DNA of 64,000 nucleotides from Stenotrophomonas_A sp035629025 (lineage in GTDB: Bacteria > Pseudomonadota > Gammaproteobacteria > Xanthomonadales > Xanthomonadaceae). Of the stretch, positions 7,102-15,805 are shown piece by piece (the first letter of the stretch is position 1; each line of letters opens with the position of its first letter). The position numbers and the translations under genes are program-made. The notes under the pieces are model-generated. The model did no database searches. It was not told the DNA's origin and worked only from the letters and a program-made list of their open reading frames with translations. The DNA is taken from positions 8,922 to 72,921 of the forward strand of contig DASPIU010000029.1 in assembly GCA_035629025.1 (NCBI GenBank), written 5' to 3'.

Positions 7102-8286
7102 TCAGGCGACGCTGCCCGCCGCATGGCCGGACGCCCAGGCCCACTGAAAGTTGTAGCCACCGAGCCAGCCGGTCACGTCCAGCACTTCACCTACGAAGTA
7201 AAGGCCGGGTAGCCGACGCGATTCCATGGTCGAGGACGACACCGCGTCGGTATCCACCCCGCCCAGGGTGACTTCGGCGGTGCGATAGCCCTCGGTGCCG
7301 CTGGCCACCAGCGGCCAGTCGTGCAGGGTCGCGGCGGCGGCGCGCAGTTCGCGCTCGTCGAGCTGGCGCACCGGCTTGTCCGGCAGCCACAGCTCGCACA
7401 GGCGCTGGGCCAGGCGCTTGGGCAGGCGTTCGGCCAGCACGTTGCGCAGTTCGGTGGCGCCGCGCGCACGCTTTTGTTCGCGCAGCCAGGCTTCGGCGTC
7501 CTCGCCGGGCAGCAGGTCCAGGCGCAGGTCGTCGCCGGGCTGCCAATAAGAAGAGATCTGCAGCACCGCCGGGCCGCTGACCCCGCGGTGGGTGAACAGC
7601 AGCGCATTGCGGAAGGCCACGCCATTGCAGCGCGCCTCCACCGGCAGGGCCACGCCGGCCAGGTCCTGCAGGCGCTCCTGGTGCTTGCCCGACAGCGTCA
7701 GCGGCACCAGCCCGGCGCGGGTCGGCAACACCGCGTGGCCGAACTGCCGCGCCAGTTCGTAGCCAAAGCCCGTGGCGCCCAGGCTCGGGATGGACAGCCC
7801 GCCGGTCGCCACCACCAGCGAGGCGGCGCGAAACCGGCCCTGCGTGGTATCCACGCGGAAACCTTCGCTGCCGCGCTCCACCGCGGTCACCGTGCAATGG
7901 CTGCGAATCTGCGCCCCGGCGGCCTGGCATTCGTCCACCAGCAGCTTGACGATCAGCTTGGAGGACACATCGCAGAACAGCTGGCCCAGCTCCTTCTCGT
8001 GGTAGGCCACGCCGTGGCGCTCGACCATGGCGATGAAGTCGCCCGGAGTGAAGCGCGCCAGCGCCGACTTGCAGAAGTGCGGGTTGGCCGAGAGGAAGTT
8101 GCCAGGGCCGGTGCCGGTGTTGGTGAAGTTGCAGCGGCCACCACCGGACATCAGGATCTTCTTGCCGATCTTGTTGGCATGGTCGATCACCTGCACGCGG
8201 CGCCCGCGCTGGCCGGCGGTCAGCGCCGTCATCAGGCCGGCGGCGCCGGCGCCGATGACCAGCACGTCGCAGTCGATCACGCTCAT
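7102..8286 (-). CDS. HI0933/YhiN-family NAD(P)/FAD-dependent oxidoreductase
   Basis: 394 residues. The N-terminus has the Rossmann FAD motif VIGAGAAGLMTALTAG (residues 10-25) and the family signature KKILMSGGGRCNFTNT. The family ends with a glycine-rich FAD-binding segment, here GLYFVGEVLDVTGWLGGYNF near the C-terminus. YhiN/HI0933 proteins are BaiN-like flavoproteins of uncertain substrate. The ATG at 8286 overlaps the yaeQ stop by four bases (ATGA), so translation is coupled to yaeQ. Family call is strong; the substrate is unknown. Confidence 0.9.
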   Translation of the reverse strand: MSVIDCDVLVIGAGAAGLMTALTAGQRGRRVQVIDHANKIGKKILMSGGGRCNFTNTGTGPGNFLSANPHFCKSALARFTPGDFIAMVERHGVAYHEKELGQLFCDVSSKLIVKLLVDECQAAGAQIRSHCTVTAVERGSEGFRVDTTQGRFRAASLVVATGGLSIPSLGATGFGYELARQFGHAVLPTRAGLVPLTLSGKHQERLQDLAGVALPVEARCNGVAFRNALLFTHRGVSGPAVLQISSYWQPGDDLRLDLLPGEDAEAWLREQKRARGATELRNVLAERLPKRLAQRLCELWLPDKPVRQLDERELRAAAATLHDWPLVASGTEGYRTAEVTLGGVDTDAVSSSTMESRRLPGLYFVGEVLDVTGWLGGYNFQWAWASGHAAGSVA

Positions 8287-8828
8287 GCCGTGGCGGTGCG
8301 CTCGATCGGCACCACGGTGACGCTGCCGGACTCGCCCATCAGTTGCACCTCGCCGTCCTGCACCAGCACGTCCAGGCGCATGCCGCGGCCGATCAGCGCG
8401 GCCAGGGCGGCGGCGGTGGCCGGGTCGATCTCGATCACCCGCAACTGCCGGTAGCGCGACAGCGCGGCGCCGTTCTTCTTCCACCAGGTCTCCACCGCCT
8501 GGCCGCCATAGGCCAGCACCACGACTTCCCGCGCGCGGCCAATGGCCTTGCGCAGCCGCGCTTCCTCCGGCGTGCCCAGCTCGATCCACTGCTCGATCTC
8601 GCCGCCGTAGTCGCGCCGCCACAGGTCCGGCTCGTCCTCGCTGCTGAGCCCACGGCCGAAGGCGAGGCGGTCATCGGCGAACAGGACGAAGGCCAGCAGG
8701 CGCAGCATGAGCCGCTCGTCGGTCTCGGAGGGGTGCTGGGCCAGGGTGAGGTTGTGGTTGGCGTAGTAGCCGCGGTCGATGTCGCTGATCTGCAGGTCGG
8801 CCTTGCGGACGGTGGCGGTGAGGGCCAT
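8283..8828 (-). CDS. yaeQ: YaeQ family protein
   Basis: 181 residues, the usual YaeQ length. The sequence begins MALTATVRKADLQISDIDRG and has the family's conserved SEDEPDLWRRDYGGEIEQW and YGGQAVETWWKKN segments. YaeQ has a PD-(D/E)XK nuclease-like fold; in E. coli it suppresses loss of RfaH, but its biochemical role is not settled. An earlier in-frame start at 8855 would put the -10 box inside the gene, so I use ATG 8828. It forms a two-gene unit with the downstream flavoprotein. Confidence 0.9.
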   Translation of the reverse strand: MALTATVRKADLQISDIDRGYYANHNLTLAQHPSETDERLMLRLLAFVLFADDRLAFGRGLSSEDEPDLWRRDYGGEIEQWIELGTPEEARLRKAIGRAREVVVLAYGGQAVETWWKKNGAALSRYRQLRVIEIDPATAAALAALIGRGMRLDVLVQDGEVQLMGESGSVTVVPIERTATA

Positions 8829-8853
8829 GGGGGTTGCCGGGTAAAGGGCGGCC

Positions 8854-8859
8854 ATTCTA
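8854..8859 (-). promoter_or_regulatory. -10 box of yaeQ
   Basis: TAGAAT on the minus strand, 26 bases before the yaeQ ATG. A 9-bp-stem hairpin (8862-8886, CGCCGCTGG/CCAGCGGCG) occupies the region where the -35 would be. Confidence 0.5.
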
Positions 8860-8886
8860 CGCGCCGCTGGCCCGGGCCCAGCGGCG

Positions 8887-9041
8887 GGGCAACTGGCCGA
8901 ATTTGTGCATTCATGCCGGCATTCCTGCCCATCTATGCAAAACTGGAACCGAAAATGGCTGAACCGGTACTAAGATGAATAGGTCAACTGTCGCTTTTTG
9001 GCGAAAAGGCGAGTAGTGTTCGCGGCACTGTGTTTGCTAGT
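8887..9041. other. Divergent intergenic region yaeQ / cold-shock gene
   Basis: This holds the promoter of the downstream cold-shock gene. Possible -10 boxes are TAAGAT at 8971 and TAGTGT at 9013, neither with a consensus -35, so I do not choose one. A hairpin-like stretch lies at 8992-9011 (CGCTTTTTGGCGAAAAGGCG). No open frame here is credible. Confidence 0.4.
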
Positions 9042-9061
9042 GGTCACCGTGAATCGTGGCC
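9042..9061 (+). promoter_or_regulatory. Shared cold-shock leader element, copy 1
   Basis: GGTCACCGTGAATCGTGGCC, identical to 48762-48781 in front of the second cold-shock gene and at nearly the same distance from the start codon (114 versus 105 nt). GGTCAC can pair with GTGGCC (one G-U) around an 8-nt loop. A second shared octamer, CCGATCCG, follows at 9078-9085. The element probably acts in the mRNA leader. Confidence 0.7.
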
Positions 9062-9175
9062 GTGCGGTTGATCTCATCCGATCCGCTTCAACGTGTGCGC
9101 TTTACCAACGCCTGCAAAACAGTCTCGGCCCCCGGCGTTTCGGTGGTCGCGATCCATTCCATCCAGGAGTTAGTA

Positions 9176-9385
9176 ATGTCTGATCGTCAGAGCGGTGTCG
9201 TGAAGTGGTTCAATGATGCCAAGGGTTTCGGTTTCATCACCCCGGAAAGCGGCCCGGACCTGTTCGTGCACTTCCGCGCCATCCAGGGCAACGGCTTCAA
9301 GTCGCTGCAGGAAGGCCAGAAGGTGACCTTCGTCGCCGTGCAGGGCCAGAAGGGCATGCAGGCTGACCAGGTGCAGGCGGTCTGA
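9176..9385 (+). CDS. Cold-shock protein (CspA family), copy 1
   Basis: 69 residues, one CSD fold. It contains both nucleic-acid-binding motifs, KGFGFI (RNP1, about residue 17) and LFVHF (RNP2, about residue 31). Csp proteins bind single-stranded RNA and DNA and act as RNA chaperones and transcription antiterminators. ATG 9176 has an AGGAG site 6 bp upstream. A long leader with a conserved hairpin precedes it and a very strong terminator follows, so it is monocistronic. It is close to the copy at 48887 (about three quarters of residues shared by eye). Confidence 0.97.
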   Translation: MSDRQSGVVKWFNDAKGFGFITPESGPDLFVHFRAIQGNGFKSLQEGQKVTFVAVQGQKGMQADQVQAV

Positions 9386-9413
9386 TCCCGCCTGCTGCCG
9401 CAAGGTAGCCCCG

Positions 9414-9445
9414 AACGCCGGGAGCGCAAGCTCCCGGCGTTTTTT
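9414..9445 (+). terminator. Rho-independent terminator of cold-shock gene 1
   Basis: Perfect 12-bp stem AACGCCGGGAGC/GCTCCCGGCGTT with a GCAA tetraloop, followed by T residues. Confidence 0.95.
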
Positions 9446-9540
9446 ATTGCGCGCCCACCAGAGCCCGCGCGCGCGATGAGCACACCACGCTGCGGCCGCG
9501 GTGGCTAACATCGGTCATCCCCCCGCACGGCCGCCCCCCG

Positions 9541-10233
9541 ATGATCACCGTCCACCACCTCAACAACTCCCGTTCGCAGCGCGTGCTGTGGCTGCTGGAA
9601 GAGCTGGCCCTGCCTTACCAGATCGTGCGCTACCAGCGCGACCCGGCGACCCTGTTGGCCCCGGCGGCGTTGCGCGCGGTGCATCCGCTGGGCAAGTCGC
9701 CGGTGGTGGCCGATGGCGAACACGTGCTGGCCGAGTCCGGCGCGATCATCGACTACCTCACCGAACGCTACGACACCGAGCGCGTGCTCTCGCCCACGCC
9801 GCGCCCGGTTGATTCGCCCGAACGCCTGCGCTTCCGCTACTGGATGCACTACGCCGAGGGCTCGGCGATGCCGCCGCTGCTGCTGACCCTGGTCTTCCAG
9901 CGCCTGCGTCAGGCGCCGATGCCGTTCTTCGTGCGTCCCATCGCGCGCAGCATCGCCGACAAGACCATGAGCCGCTTCGTCGGCCCGCAGGTCAAGCTGC
10001 ACCTGGACTGGATGGAATCGCAACTGGGCGAAACCGGCTGGTTTGCCGGCGAGCGCTTCACCGCCGCCGACATCCAGATGAGTTTCCCGGTGCAGGCCGC
10101 GGCCGCGCGCGGTGGTGGCCTGGCCGCGTACCCAAACCTGCGCAGCTTCCTCGAACGGGTGCAGGCACGTCCGGCCTACCAGGCAGCGCTGCAGCAGGGC
10201 GGGCCGTTCGCGCTGGCTGGCGGTGCGGAGTGA
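9541..10233 (+). CDS. Glutathione S-transferase family protein
   Basis: 230 residues. An N-terminal thioredoxin-like domain (1-80) starts MITVHHLNNSRSQRVLWLLEE and has the cis-Pro segment LGKSPVV and the glutathione-binding ESGAIIDYL; an all-helical C-terminal domain follows, with the typical FTAADIQMSFP motif. Such GSTs conjugate glutathione to electrophiles or reduce peroxides. The Ser in NNSRSQR is the probable catalytic residue. Its stop overlaps the selO GTG start, so it belongs to a GST-selO-apt cluster. Confidence 0.92.
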   Translation: MITVHHLNNSRSQRVLWLLEELALPYQIVRYQRDPATLLAPAALRAVHPLGKSPVVADGEHVLAESGAIIDYLTERYDTERVLSPTPRPVDSPERLRFRYWMHYAEGSAMPPLLLTLVFQRLRQAPMPFFVRPIARSIADKTMSRFVGPQVKLHLDWMESQLGETGWFAGERFTAADIQMSFPVQAAAARGGGLAAYPNLRSFLERVQARPAYQAALQQGGPFALAGGAE

Positions 10234-11786
10234 ACCTGCGGTTCGACAACCGTTTCCTGCGTGAGCTGCCGGGCGACGCCGAGCGCGGCCCGCGCGTGCG
10301 CGAAGTGCTGGGCGCGCTGTGGTCGGCGGTGGCGCCCACGCCGGTGCGCGCGCCGCGCCTGCTCGGCTATTCGTCCGAAGTGGCCGCCGCGCTGGGCCTG
10401 GGCGCCGATGACGTGGCCGATCCGGGCTTCGCCCAGGTGTTTGCCGGCAATGCGCAATGGCCGGGCATGCAGACCTATGCGGCCAACTATGGCGGCCATC
10501 AGTTCGGCCATTGGGCCGGGCAACTGGGCGATGGCCGCGCGATTGCGCTGGGCGAGGTGATCGGCATGGATGGCCGACGCCATGAACTGCAGCTCAAGGG
10601 CGCCGGACGCACGCCGTATTCGCGCGGCGCCGATGGCCGCGCGGTGCTGCGCTCGTCGCTGCGCGAGTTCATCTGCAGCGAGGCCATGCACCACCTGGGC
10701 GTGCCGACCACGCGCGCGCTGTGCCTGGTGGGCAGTGGCGAGGCGGTGGTGCGCGACATGTTCTACGACGGCCATCCGCGCCCGGAACCCGGTGCGCTGG
10801 TGTGCCGGGTCGCGCCGTCGTTCCTGCGCTTTGGCAGCTATGAGTTGCCGACCTCGCGCGGCGATGTGGCGTTGCTGCGGCAACTGGTCGACTTCACCCT
10901 GGCCCGCGATTATCCAGAACTGCCCGGCAGCGGGCCGGCGCGCGATGCGGCCTGGTTCGCCCAGGTCTGCGAGCGCACCGCCGACATGGTCGCGCACTGG
11001 ATGCGGGTGGGCTTCGTGCACGGGGTGATGAACACCGACAACATGTCCATCCTCGGCCTGACCATCGACTACGGCCCCTACGGCTGGCTCGAAGACTACG
11101 ACCCGGACTGGACCCCCAACACCACCGATGCCGCGGGCCGCCGCTACCGCTTCGGCACCCAGCCGCAGGTGGCGTACTGGAACCTCGGCCGCCTGGCGCA
11201 GGCGCTGGCGCCGCTGTTCGATGACGTCACGGCGCTGCAGGAAGGGCTGGACCGCTTCGTGCAGCGCTACCGCCACCGCGAGCGCGAGGACACCGCAGCC
11301 AAGCTCGGCCTGGCCGAGTGCCGTGACACCGACCTGGTGCTGATGGAAGACCTGCGCACATTGATGCAGCAGGCAGAGATGGACATGACCTTGTGCTTCC
11401 GCGGCCTGATCGACATCGACCCCGAGGCGCCAGTGCTGCTGCCGCTGGAAGCGGCCTTCTACGATGACGGCAAGCGCGACGCACGCAGCGCCGAACTTGC
11501 GGCATGGCTGCAGCGCTACGCCGCGCGGCTGCGCGAAGACCCGCAACCGGCGGCGCTGCGCCGCGAGCGCATGCGCCAGGTCAATCCGCTGTATGTGCCG
11601 CGCAACTACCTGGCACAGGAAACCATCGACCGGGTGGAGCAGGGCGATACCGAGGCCCTCGCCACCTGGCTGGAAGTGCTACGCCATCCCTGCGACGAGC
11701 AGCCCGGCCGCGAAGCCTACGCGCGCCGGCGTCCCGAATGGGCCAAACAGCGCGCCGGCTGCTCGATGCTGTCGTGCAGCTCTTGA
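10230..11786 (+). CDS. selO: SelO (YdiU/UPF0061) protein adenylyltransferase
   Basis: 518 residues, full length. SelO is a pseudokinase-fold enzyme that transfers AMP to proteins and takes part in redox homeostasis. Visible family features are YGGHQFGHWAGQLGDGRA (about 87-104), LKGAGRTPYSRGADGRA, the active-site GVMNTDNMSI and TIDYGPYGWLEDYDP segments, and the C-terminal redox tail GCSMLSCSS; animals use selenocysteine at the corresponding site and bacteria cysteine. GTG 10230 overlaps the upstream GST stop by four bases (GTGA), implying coupled translation. The GST link fits a redox role. Confidence 0.96.
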   Translation: MNLRFDNRFLRELPGDAERGPRVREVLGALWSAVAPTPVRAPRLLGYSSEVAAALGLGADDVADPGFAQVFAGNAQWPGMQTYAANYGGHQFGHWAGQLGDGRAIALGEVIGMDGRRHELQLKGAGRTPYSRGADGRAVLRSSLREFICSEAMHHLGVPTTRALCLVGSGEAVVRDMFYDGHPRPEPGALVCRVAPSFLRFGSYELPTSRGDVALLRQLVDFTLARDYPELPGSGPARDAAWFAQVCERTADMVAHWMRVGFVHGVMNTDNMSILGLTIDYGPYGWLEDYDPDWTPNTTDAAGRRYRFGTQPQVAYWNLGRLAQALAPLFDDVTALQEGLDRFVQRYRHREREDTAAKLGLAECRDTDLVLMEDLRTLMQQAEMDMTLCFRGLIDIDPEAPVLLPLEAAFYDDGKRDARSAELAAWLQRYAARLREDPQPAALRRERMRQVNPLYVPRNYLAQETIDRVEQGDTEALATWLEVLRHPCDEQPGREAYARRRPEWAKQRAGCSMLSCSS

Positions 11787-11814
11787 GCCCCCGTTTCACT
11801 CCAACTTCGACGCC

Positions 11815-12345
11815 ATGACTCCCGATCCGTATCCCTGGGCCGCGCACCTGCGCGATATCGCCGACTTCCCCAAGCCGGGCATCGTCTTCAAGGACATCAC
11901 CCCGTTGCTGGCTGACGGCGCGGCGTTCAGCGCGGCCATCGCGGCGATGTGCGCGCCCTGGCGCGAAGCCGGCGTGCAAGCGGTGCTGGGCATCGAGTCG
12001 CGCGGCTTCATTCTCGGCGCGGCGATGGCGCAGGCGCTGGGCTGCGGCTTCGTGCCGGTGCGCAAGCCCGGCAAGCTGCCGGCGCACGTGTTGCGCCAGG
12101 AATACGCGCTGGAATACGGCAGCGACTGCATCGAAGTGCATGCCGATGCGCTGGCGCCCGGTGCGCGGGTGCTGCTCGTCGATGACGTGCTCGCCACCGG
12201 CGGCACGCTGCGCGCGGCGCTGTCGCTGGCTATGCAGTTGCAGGCGCGGGTACTGGGCGCGGCGGTGTTGATCGAGCTGCCGGCGCTGGGCGCCCGCGCG
12301 CGCTGGCCCGCCGAAGTGCCGTTTCAGGCTACGCTGGCGTTCTGA
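11815..12345 (+). CDS. apt: Adenine phosphoribosyltransferase
   Basis: 176 residues. It converts adenine and PRPP to AMP. The PRPP-binding motif VLLVDDVLATGGTL lies near residue 120, and the N-terminal IADFPKPGIVFKDITPLL and the GIESRGFILG segments are typical of Apt. The start ATG 11815 lies 28 bp after selO. Nucleotide salvage next to an AMP-transferring enzyme may be coincidental. Confidence 0.96.
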   Translation: MTPDPYPWAAHLRDIADFPKPGIVFKDITPLLADGAAFSAAIAAMCAPWREAGVQAVLGIESRGFILGAAMAQALGCGFVPVRKPGKLPAHVLRQEYALEYGSDCIEVHADALAPGARVLLVDDVLATGGTLRAALSLAMQLQARVLGAAVLIELPALGARARWPAEVPFQATLAF

Positions 12346-12357
12346 GGGCGCCGACGG

Positions 12358-13734
12358 TTACAGCTTGCGCACGCGGAACCGCCGCCCCTTGATCTTGCCG
12401 GCTTCGAGCTGTGCCAGCGCCTTGCCCACCTGCGCGCGGGCAATGGCGACGTAGGAGCGCGTGGGCTGGATCAGGATCTTGCCGATCGCCGCGCCCGACA
12501 GTCCGGCCTCGCCGGTGAGCGCGCCGAGGATGTCACCGGCGCGCAGCTTGTCGGTCTTGCCGCCATCGATGCGCAGCGTGACCATCGGCGCCTGCGGCAG
12601 TTGTGGCGGCTTGCCGGTAGCCAGCGGCGTGCGCGGCAACGACAGCGAAATTCCCTGGTCGGCCGCCACCGCCTGCGCGCGCGGCAGCTCGCGCGGCGAC
12701 ACCAGGCTCAGTGCCAGGCCGTGGCGGCCGGCACGCGCGGTGCGGCCGATGCGGTGGCGGTAGCTTTCCACGTCGGTTGGCAGTTCGTAGTTGATCACCG
12801 CCGCCAGCGCTTCCACGTCCAGACCGCGCGCGGCCACGTCGCTGGCGACCAGCACGTTGCAGCTGCCGTTGGCAAAACGCACCAGTACTTCCTCGCGGTC
12901 GCGCTGCTCCATGTCGCCATGCAGCGCCAGCGCCGAGAAGCCGAACTGTTGCAGCGAGTTGGCGACCTCGTCCACTTCCTTGCGCGTATTGCAGAACACC
13001 ACGGCCGACTCCGGCGCATGCTTCAGCAGCAACCCGGCCACCGCCTTCTGCCGGTGCGCCGGCTCCACTTCAAAGAACAGCTGCTGGATCTGCGGCGCGC
13101 TCTGGCCGCCTTCGATGGTGACTTCCACCGGTTCGCGCAGCAGCTGCCTCGCCAGTTCGCGAAAGGCTTCGGGGAAGGTGGCCGAGAACAGCAGGTTCTG
13201 CCGCTCGCGTGCGCAACGTCCGGCGATTTCGCGGATCGGCTCCTCGAAGCCCATGTCGAGCATGCGGTCAGCCTCGTCGAGCACGAAGCAGCGCACCGCG
13301 CCGAGGTTCAGCACGCGCTTGCGCGCCAGCTCCTGCACCCGCCCCGGCGTACCGACCACCACTTGCGGGTCGTGCGCCTGCAGCGAGGCGATCTGCGGTT
13401 CCAGCGCTGTTCCGCCGGTGAGCACGCTGAGCTTGAGGTTGGGGATGCCGGTGGCCAGCTTGCGCAACTGCTGGCCGACCTGGTCGGCCAGTTCCCGCGT
13501 CGGGCACAGCACCAGCGCCTGGGTGCGGATCAGCGCCGGGTCCAGGTGCTGCAACAGGCCGAGCCCGAACGCTGCGGTCTTGCCACTGCCGGTCGGCGCC
13601 TGCGCGATCACGTCGCGTCCGTCGAGGATCGGCGGCAGCGCCAGGGCCTGGATCGGAGTGAGGGTGGTGTAGCCGAGCGCATCGATGCCGGCGGCCAATG
13701 CCGGCGACAGCGGCAGGGAAGCAAATTGAGTCAT
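12358..13734 (-). CDS. dbpA: ATP-dependent RNA helicase DbpA
   Basis: 458 residues. DEAD-box core: Q-motif region with TPIQ, Walker A APTGSGKT (about 46-53), DEAD in VLDEADRM, SAT, ARGLDV and HRIGRTAR. The last ~75 residues (MVTLRIDGGKTDKLRAGDILGALTGE...) form the DbpA-specific RNA-binding domain that recognises hairpin 92 of 23S rRNA, which distinguishes it from SrmB or RhlE. DbpA works in late assembly of the large ribosomal subunit. Start ATG 13734; longer in-frame starts lie in poorly conserved sequence. It converges with apt, 12 bp apart. Confidence 0.95.
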   Translation of the reverse strand: MTQFASLPLSPALAAGIDALGYTTLTPIQALALPPILDGRDVIAQAPTGSGKTAAFGLGLLQHLDPALIRTQALVLCPTRELADQVGQQLRKLATGIPNLKLSVLTGGTALEPQIASLQAHDPQVVVGTPGRVQELARKRVLNLGAVRCFVLDEADRMLDMGFEEPIREIAGRCARERQNLLFSATFPEAFRELARQLLREPVEVTIEGGQSAPQIQQLFFEVEPAHRQKAVAGLLLKHAPESAVVFCNTRKEVDEVANSLQQFGFSALALHGDMEQRDREEVLVRFANGSCNVLVASDVAARGLDVEALAAVINYELPTDVESYRHRIGRTARAGRHGLALSLVSPRELPRAQAVAADQGISLSLPRTPLATGKPPQLPQAPMVTLRIDGGKTDKLRAGDILGALTGEAGLSGAAIGKILIQPTRSYVAIARAQVGKALAQLEAGKIKGRRFRVRKL

Positions 13735-13890
13735 GCGGCATTTTCGCACACTGCGTGGGTGGGCCATTGCGCCTTCAGACCGCGGGCTGTTCGCGCGGAC
13801 TGTCGGGCGGTCGGGGGCAGGGCCTGCCCCCGGCCGCCGCGCGCACAACCCCGCACGCCAGCCAACCCGCGCCTACAGCCGGGGGGGGAT

Positions 13891-13896
13891 TACAAT
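13891..13896 (+). promoter_or_regulatory. -10 box adjacent to the uup start (possible leaderless mRNA)
   Basis: TACAAT ends only five bases before the ATG at 13902. If this is the -10, transcription would begin at or next to the start codon. No ribosome site and no consensus -35 are seen. Confidence 0.45.
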
Positions 13897-13901
13897 GCCG
13901 C

Positions 13902-15791
13902 ATGCCCCTGATCACCCTGCAAAACGTCGACTACAGCGTTGGCGGCCCGTTGTTGCTGGAAAAAGCCGAACTGTCGATCGAACCCGGCGAACGCATCGCC
14001 CTGATCGGCCGCAACGGCGCCGGCAAATCCACCCTCATGAAACTCATCGCCGGCGAATTGCGCCCCGATGATGGCGAGATTCGCGTCCAGCAAGGCGTGC
14101 GCATCGCCCGCCTGGAACAGGAAGTGCCCGCCGCCGCGGCCGGCAGCGTGTTCGATGTCGTGGCCGCCGGCCTCGGCGAACTCGGCCAGTGGCTGGCCGA
14201 ATTCCACCACATCAGCCACGCCGATACCTTCGATGCCGACGCCCTGGCCCGCGTCCAGGCCAAGATCGAAGCCGCCCAGGGCTGGGCCCTGGACCGCCGC
14301 GTCGCCGAAACCCTGACCCGCCTGGAACTCGATGGCGATGCCGCCTTCGCCCGCCTGTCCGGCGGCATGAAGCGCCGCGTCCTGCTGGCCCGCGCCTTGG
14401 TTTCCGCCCCCGACCTGCTGCTGCTCGACGAACCTACCAACCACCTGGACATCGAAGCCATCGACTGGCTCGAAGCCTTCCTCAAGGGCTGGAGCGGCAG
14501 CGTCGTCTTCGTCACCCACGATCGCCGCTTCCTGCGCGCCCTGGCCACCCGCATCGTCGAGATCGACCGCGGCCAGGTCACCAGCTGGCCCGGCGACTGG
14601 GCCAACTACGAACGCCGCCGCGAAGAACGGCTCAATGCCGAAGCGCAGGAGAACGCGCGCTTCGACAAGCTGCTGGCGCAGGAAGAGGCCTGGATTCGCC
14701 AGGGCATCAAGGCCCGCCGCACCCGCGACGAAGGCCGCGTGCGCCGGCTCAAGGCGATGCGCAACGAACGTTCGCAGCGCCGCGAGCTCGGCGGCAACGT
14801 GCGCATGCAGGCGGCGCAGGGCGAGTCGTCGGGCAAGAAGGTCATCCAGGCCCGCGAGGTGCGTTTTGCCTACGGGGCGCGGACGATGGTCGCGGATTTT
14901 TCCAGCACCATCCTGCGTGGTGACCGCATCGGCCTGATCGGTCCCAACGGCAGCGGCAAGACTACCCTGTTGAAACTGTTGCTGGGCGAATTGCAGCCGC
15001 AGCACGGCGAGGTCGTGCTTGGCACCAACCTGCAGATTGCCTATTTCGACCAGTACCGGGCGACGTTGCGCGAGGACTGGAACGCGATCGAGAACGTGGC
15101 CGAAGGCGCGGACTTCATCGAGGTCAATGGCAAGCGCAAGCATGTGCATGCCTATCTGCAGGATTTCCTGTTCACCCCGGAACGGGCGCGCGCGCCGATC
15201 ACGCGGCTTTCGGGCGGGGAGCGCAACCGCTTGTTGCTGGCGCGCCTGTTCGCGCAACCGTCCAACCTGCTGGTGATGGACGAACCCACCAATGACCTGG
15301 ACGTGGAAACGCTGGAGTTGCTGGAGGAGCTGCTGGCCGACTATCCGGGCACGCTGTTGCTGGTCAGCCATGACCGCGATTTTCTCGACAACGTGGTGAC
15401 CTCGACGATGGTGATGGAGGGCGAGGGGCACATCGGCGAATACGTGGGTGGCTACAGTGACTGGCTGCGGCAGCGGCCGGTGGCCGGGGCTGCGGGAGCG
15501 CGTGGGCCGGTGGCGGCTGCCGTGCCCGCGCCTGCGAGCGCGGTGGTGCCGGCCAGCGAGGCGGCGCCGGCCAGGCGCAAGCTCAGCTACAAGGATGCGC
15601 GCGAGCTGGAGTCGTTGCCGGGGCGGATCGAGGCGCTGGAGGCGAAGCTGGCGCAGATGACCGAGGCAATGAACGACCCGGCCTTCTACCAGCGCGACAG
15701 TGCGGCGATGGCAGCGCATACGCAGGAAATGGCGGCGGCGCAGGCGGAGCTGGATCAGGCGTATGCGCGGTGGCAGGAACTGGATGGGTGA
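13902..15791 (+). CDS. uup: ABC-F family ATPase Uup
   Basis: 629 residues with two ABC cassettes and no membrane domain. Cassette 1 has GRNGAGKS at 36-43, LSGGMKRR and LLLDEPTNHLD; cassette 2 has GPNGSGKTT, LSGGERNR and LVMDEPTNDLD. A basic linker rich in Glu/Arg (about residues 230-320) separates them, and a C-terminal coiled coil (about 565-629) follows a Pro/Ala linker, the layout of Uup. Uup acts on ribosomes and on branched DNA intermediates, limiting tandem-repeat deletion. Start ATG 13902 matches family N-termini. Confidence 0.95.
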   Translation: MPLITLQNVDYSVGGPLLLEKAELSIEPGERIALIGRNGAGKSTLMKLIAGELRPDDGEIRVQQGVRIARLEQEVPAAAAGSVFDVVAAGLGELGQWLAEFHHISHADTFDADALARVQAKIEAAQGWALDRRVAETLTRLELDGDAAFARLSGGMKRRVLLARALVSAPDLLLLDEPTNHLDIEAIDWLEAFLKGWSGSVVFVTHDRRFLRALATRIVEIDRGQVTSWPGDWANYERRREERLNAEAQENARFDKLLAQEEAWIRQGIKARRTRDEGRVRRLKAMRNERSQRRELGGNVRMQAAQGESSGKKVIQAREVRFAYGARTMVADFSSTILRGDRIGLIGPNGSGKTTLLKLLLGELQPQHGEVVLGTNLQIAYFDQYRATLREDWNAIENVAEGADFIEVNGKRKHVHAYLQDFLFTPERARAPITRLSGGERNRLLLARLFAQPSNLLVMDEPTNDLDVETLELLEELLADYPGTLLLVSHDRDFLDNVVTSTMVMEGEGHIGEYVGGYSDWLRQRPVAGAAGARGPVAAAVPAPASAVVPASEAAPARRKLSYKDARELESLPGRIEALEAKLAQMTEAMNDPAFYQRDSAAMAAHTQEMAAAQAELDQAYARWQELDG

Positions 15792-15805
15792 GTGGTCAGC
15801 CGTCG

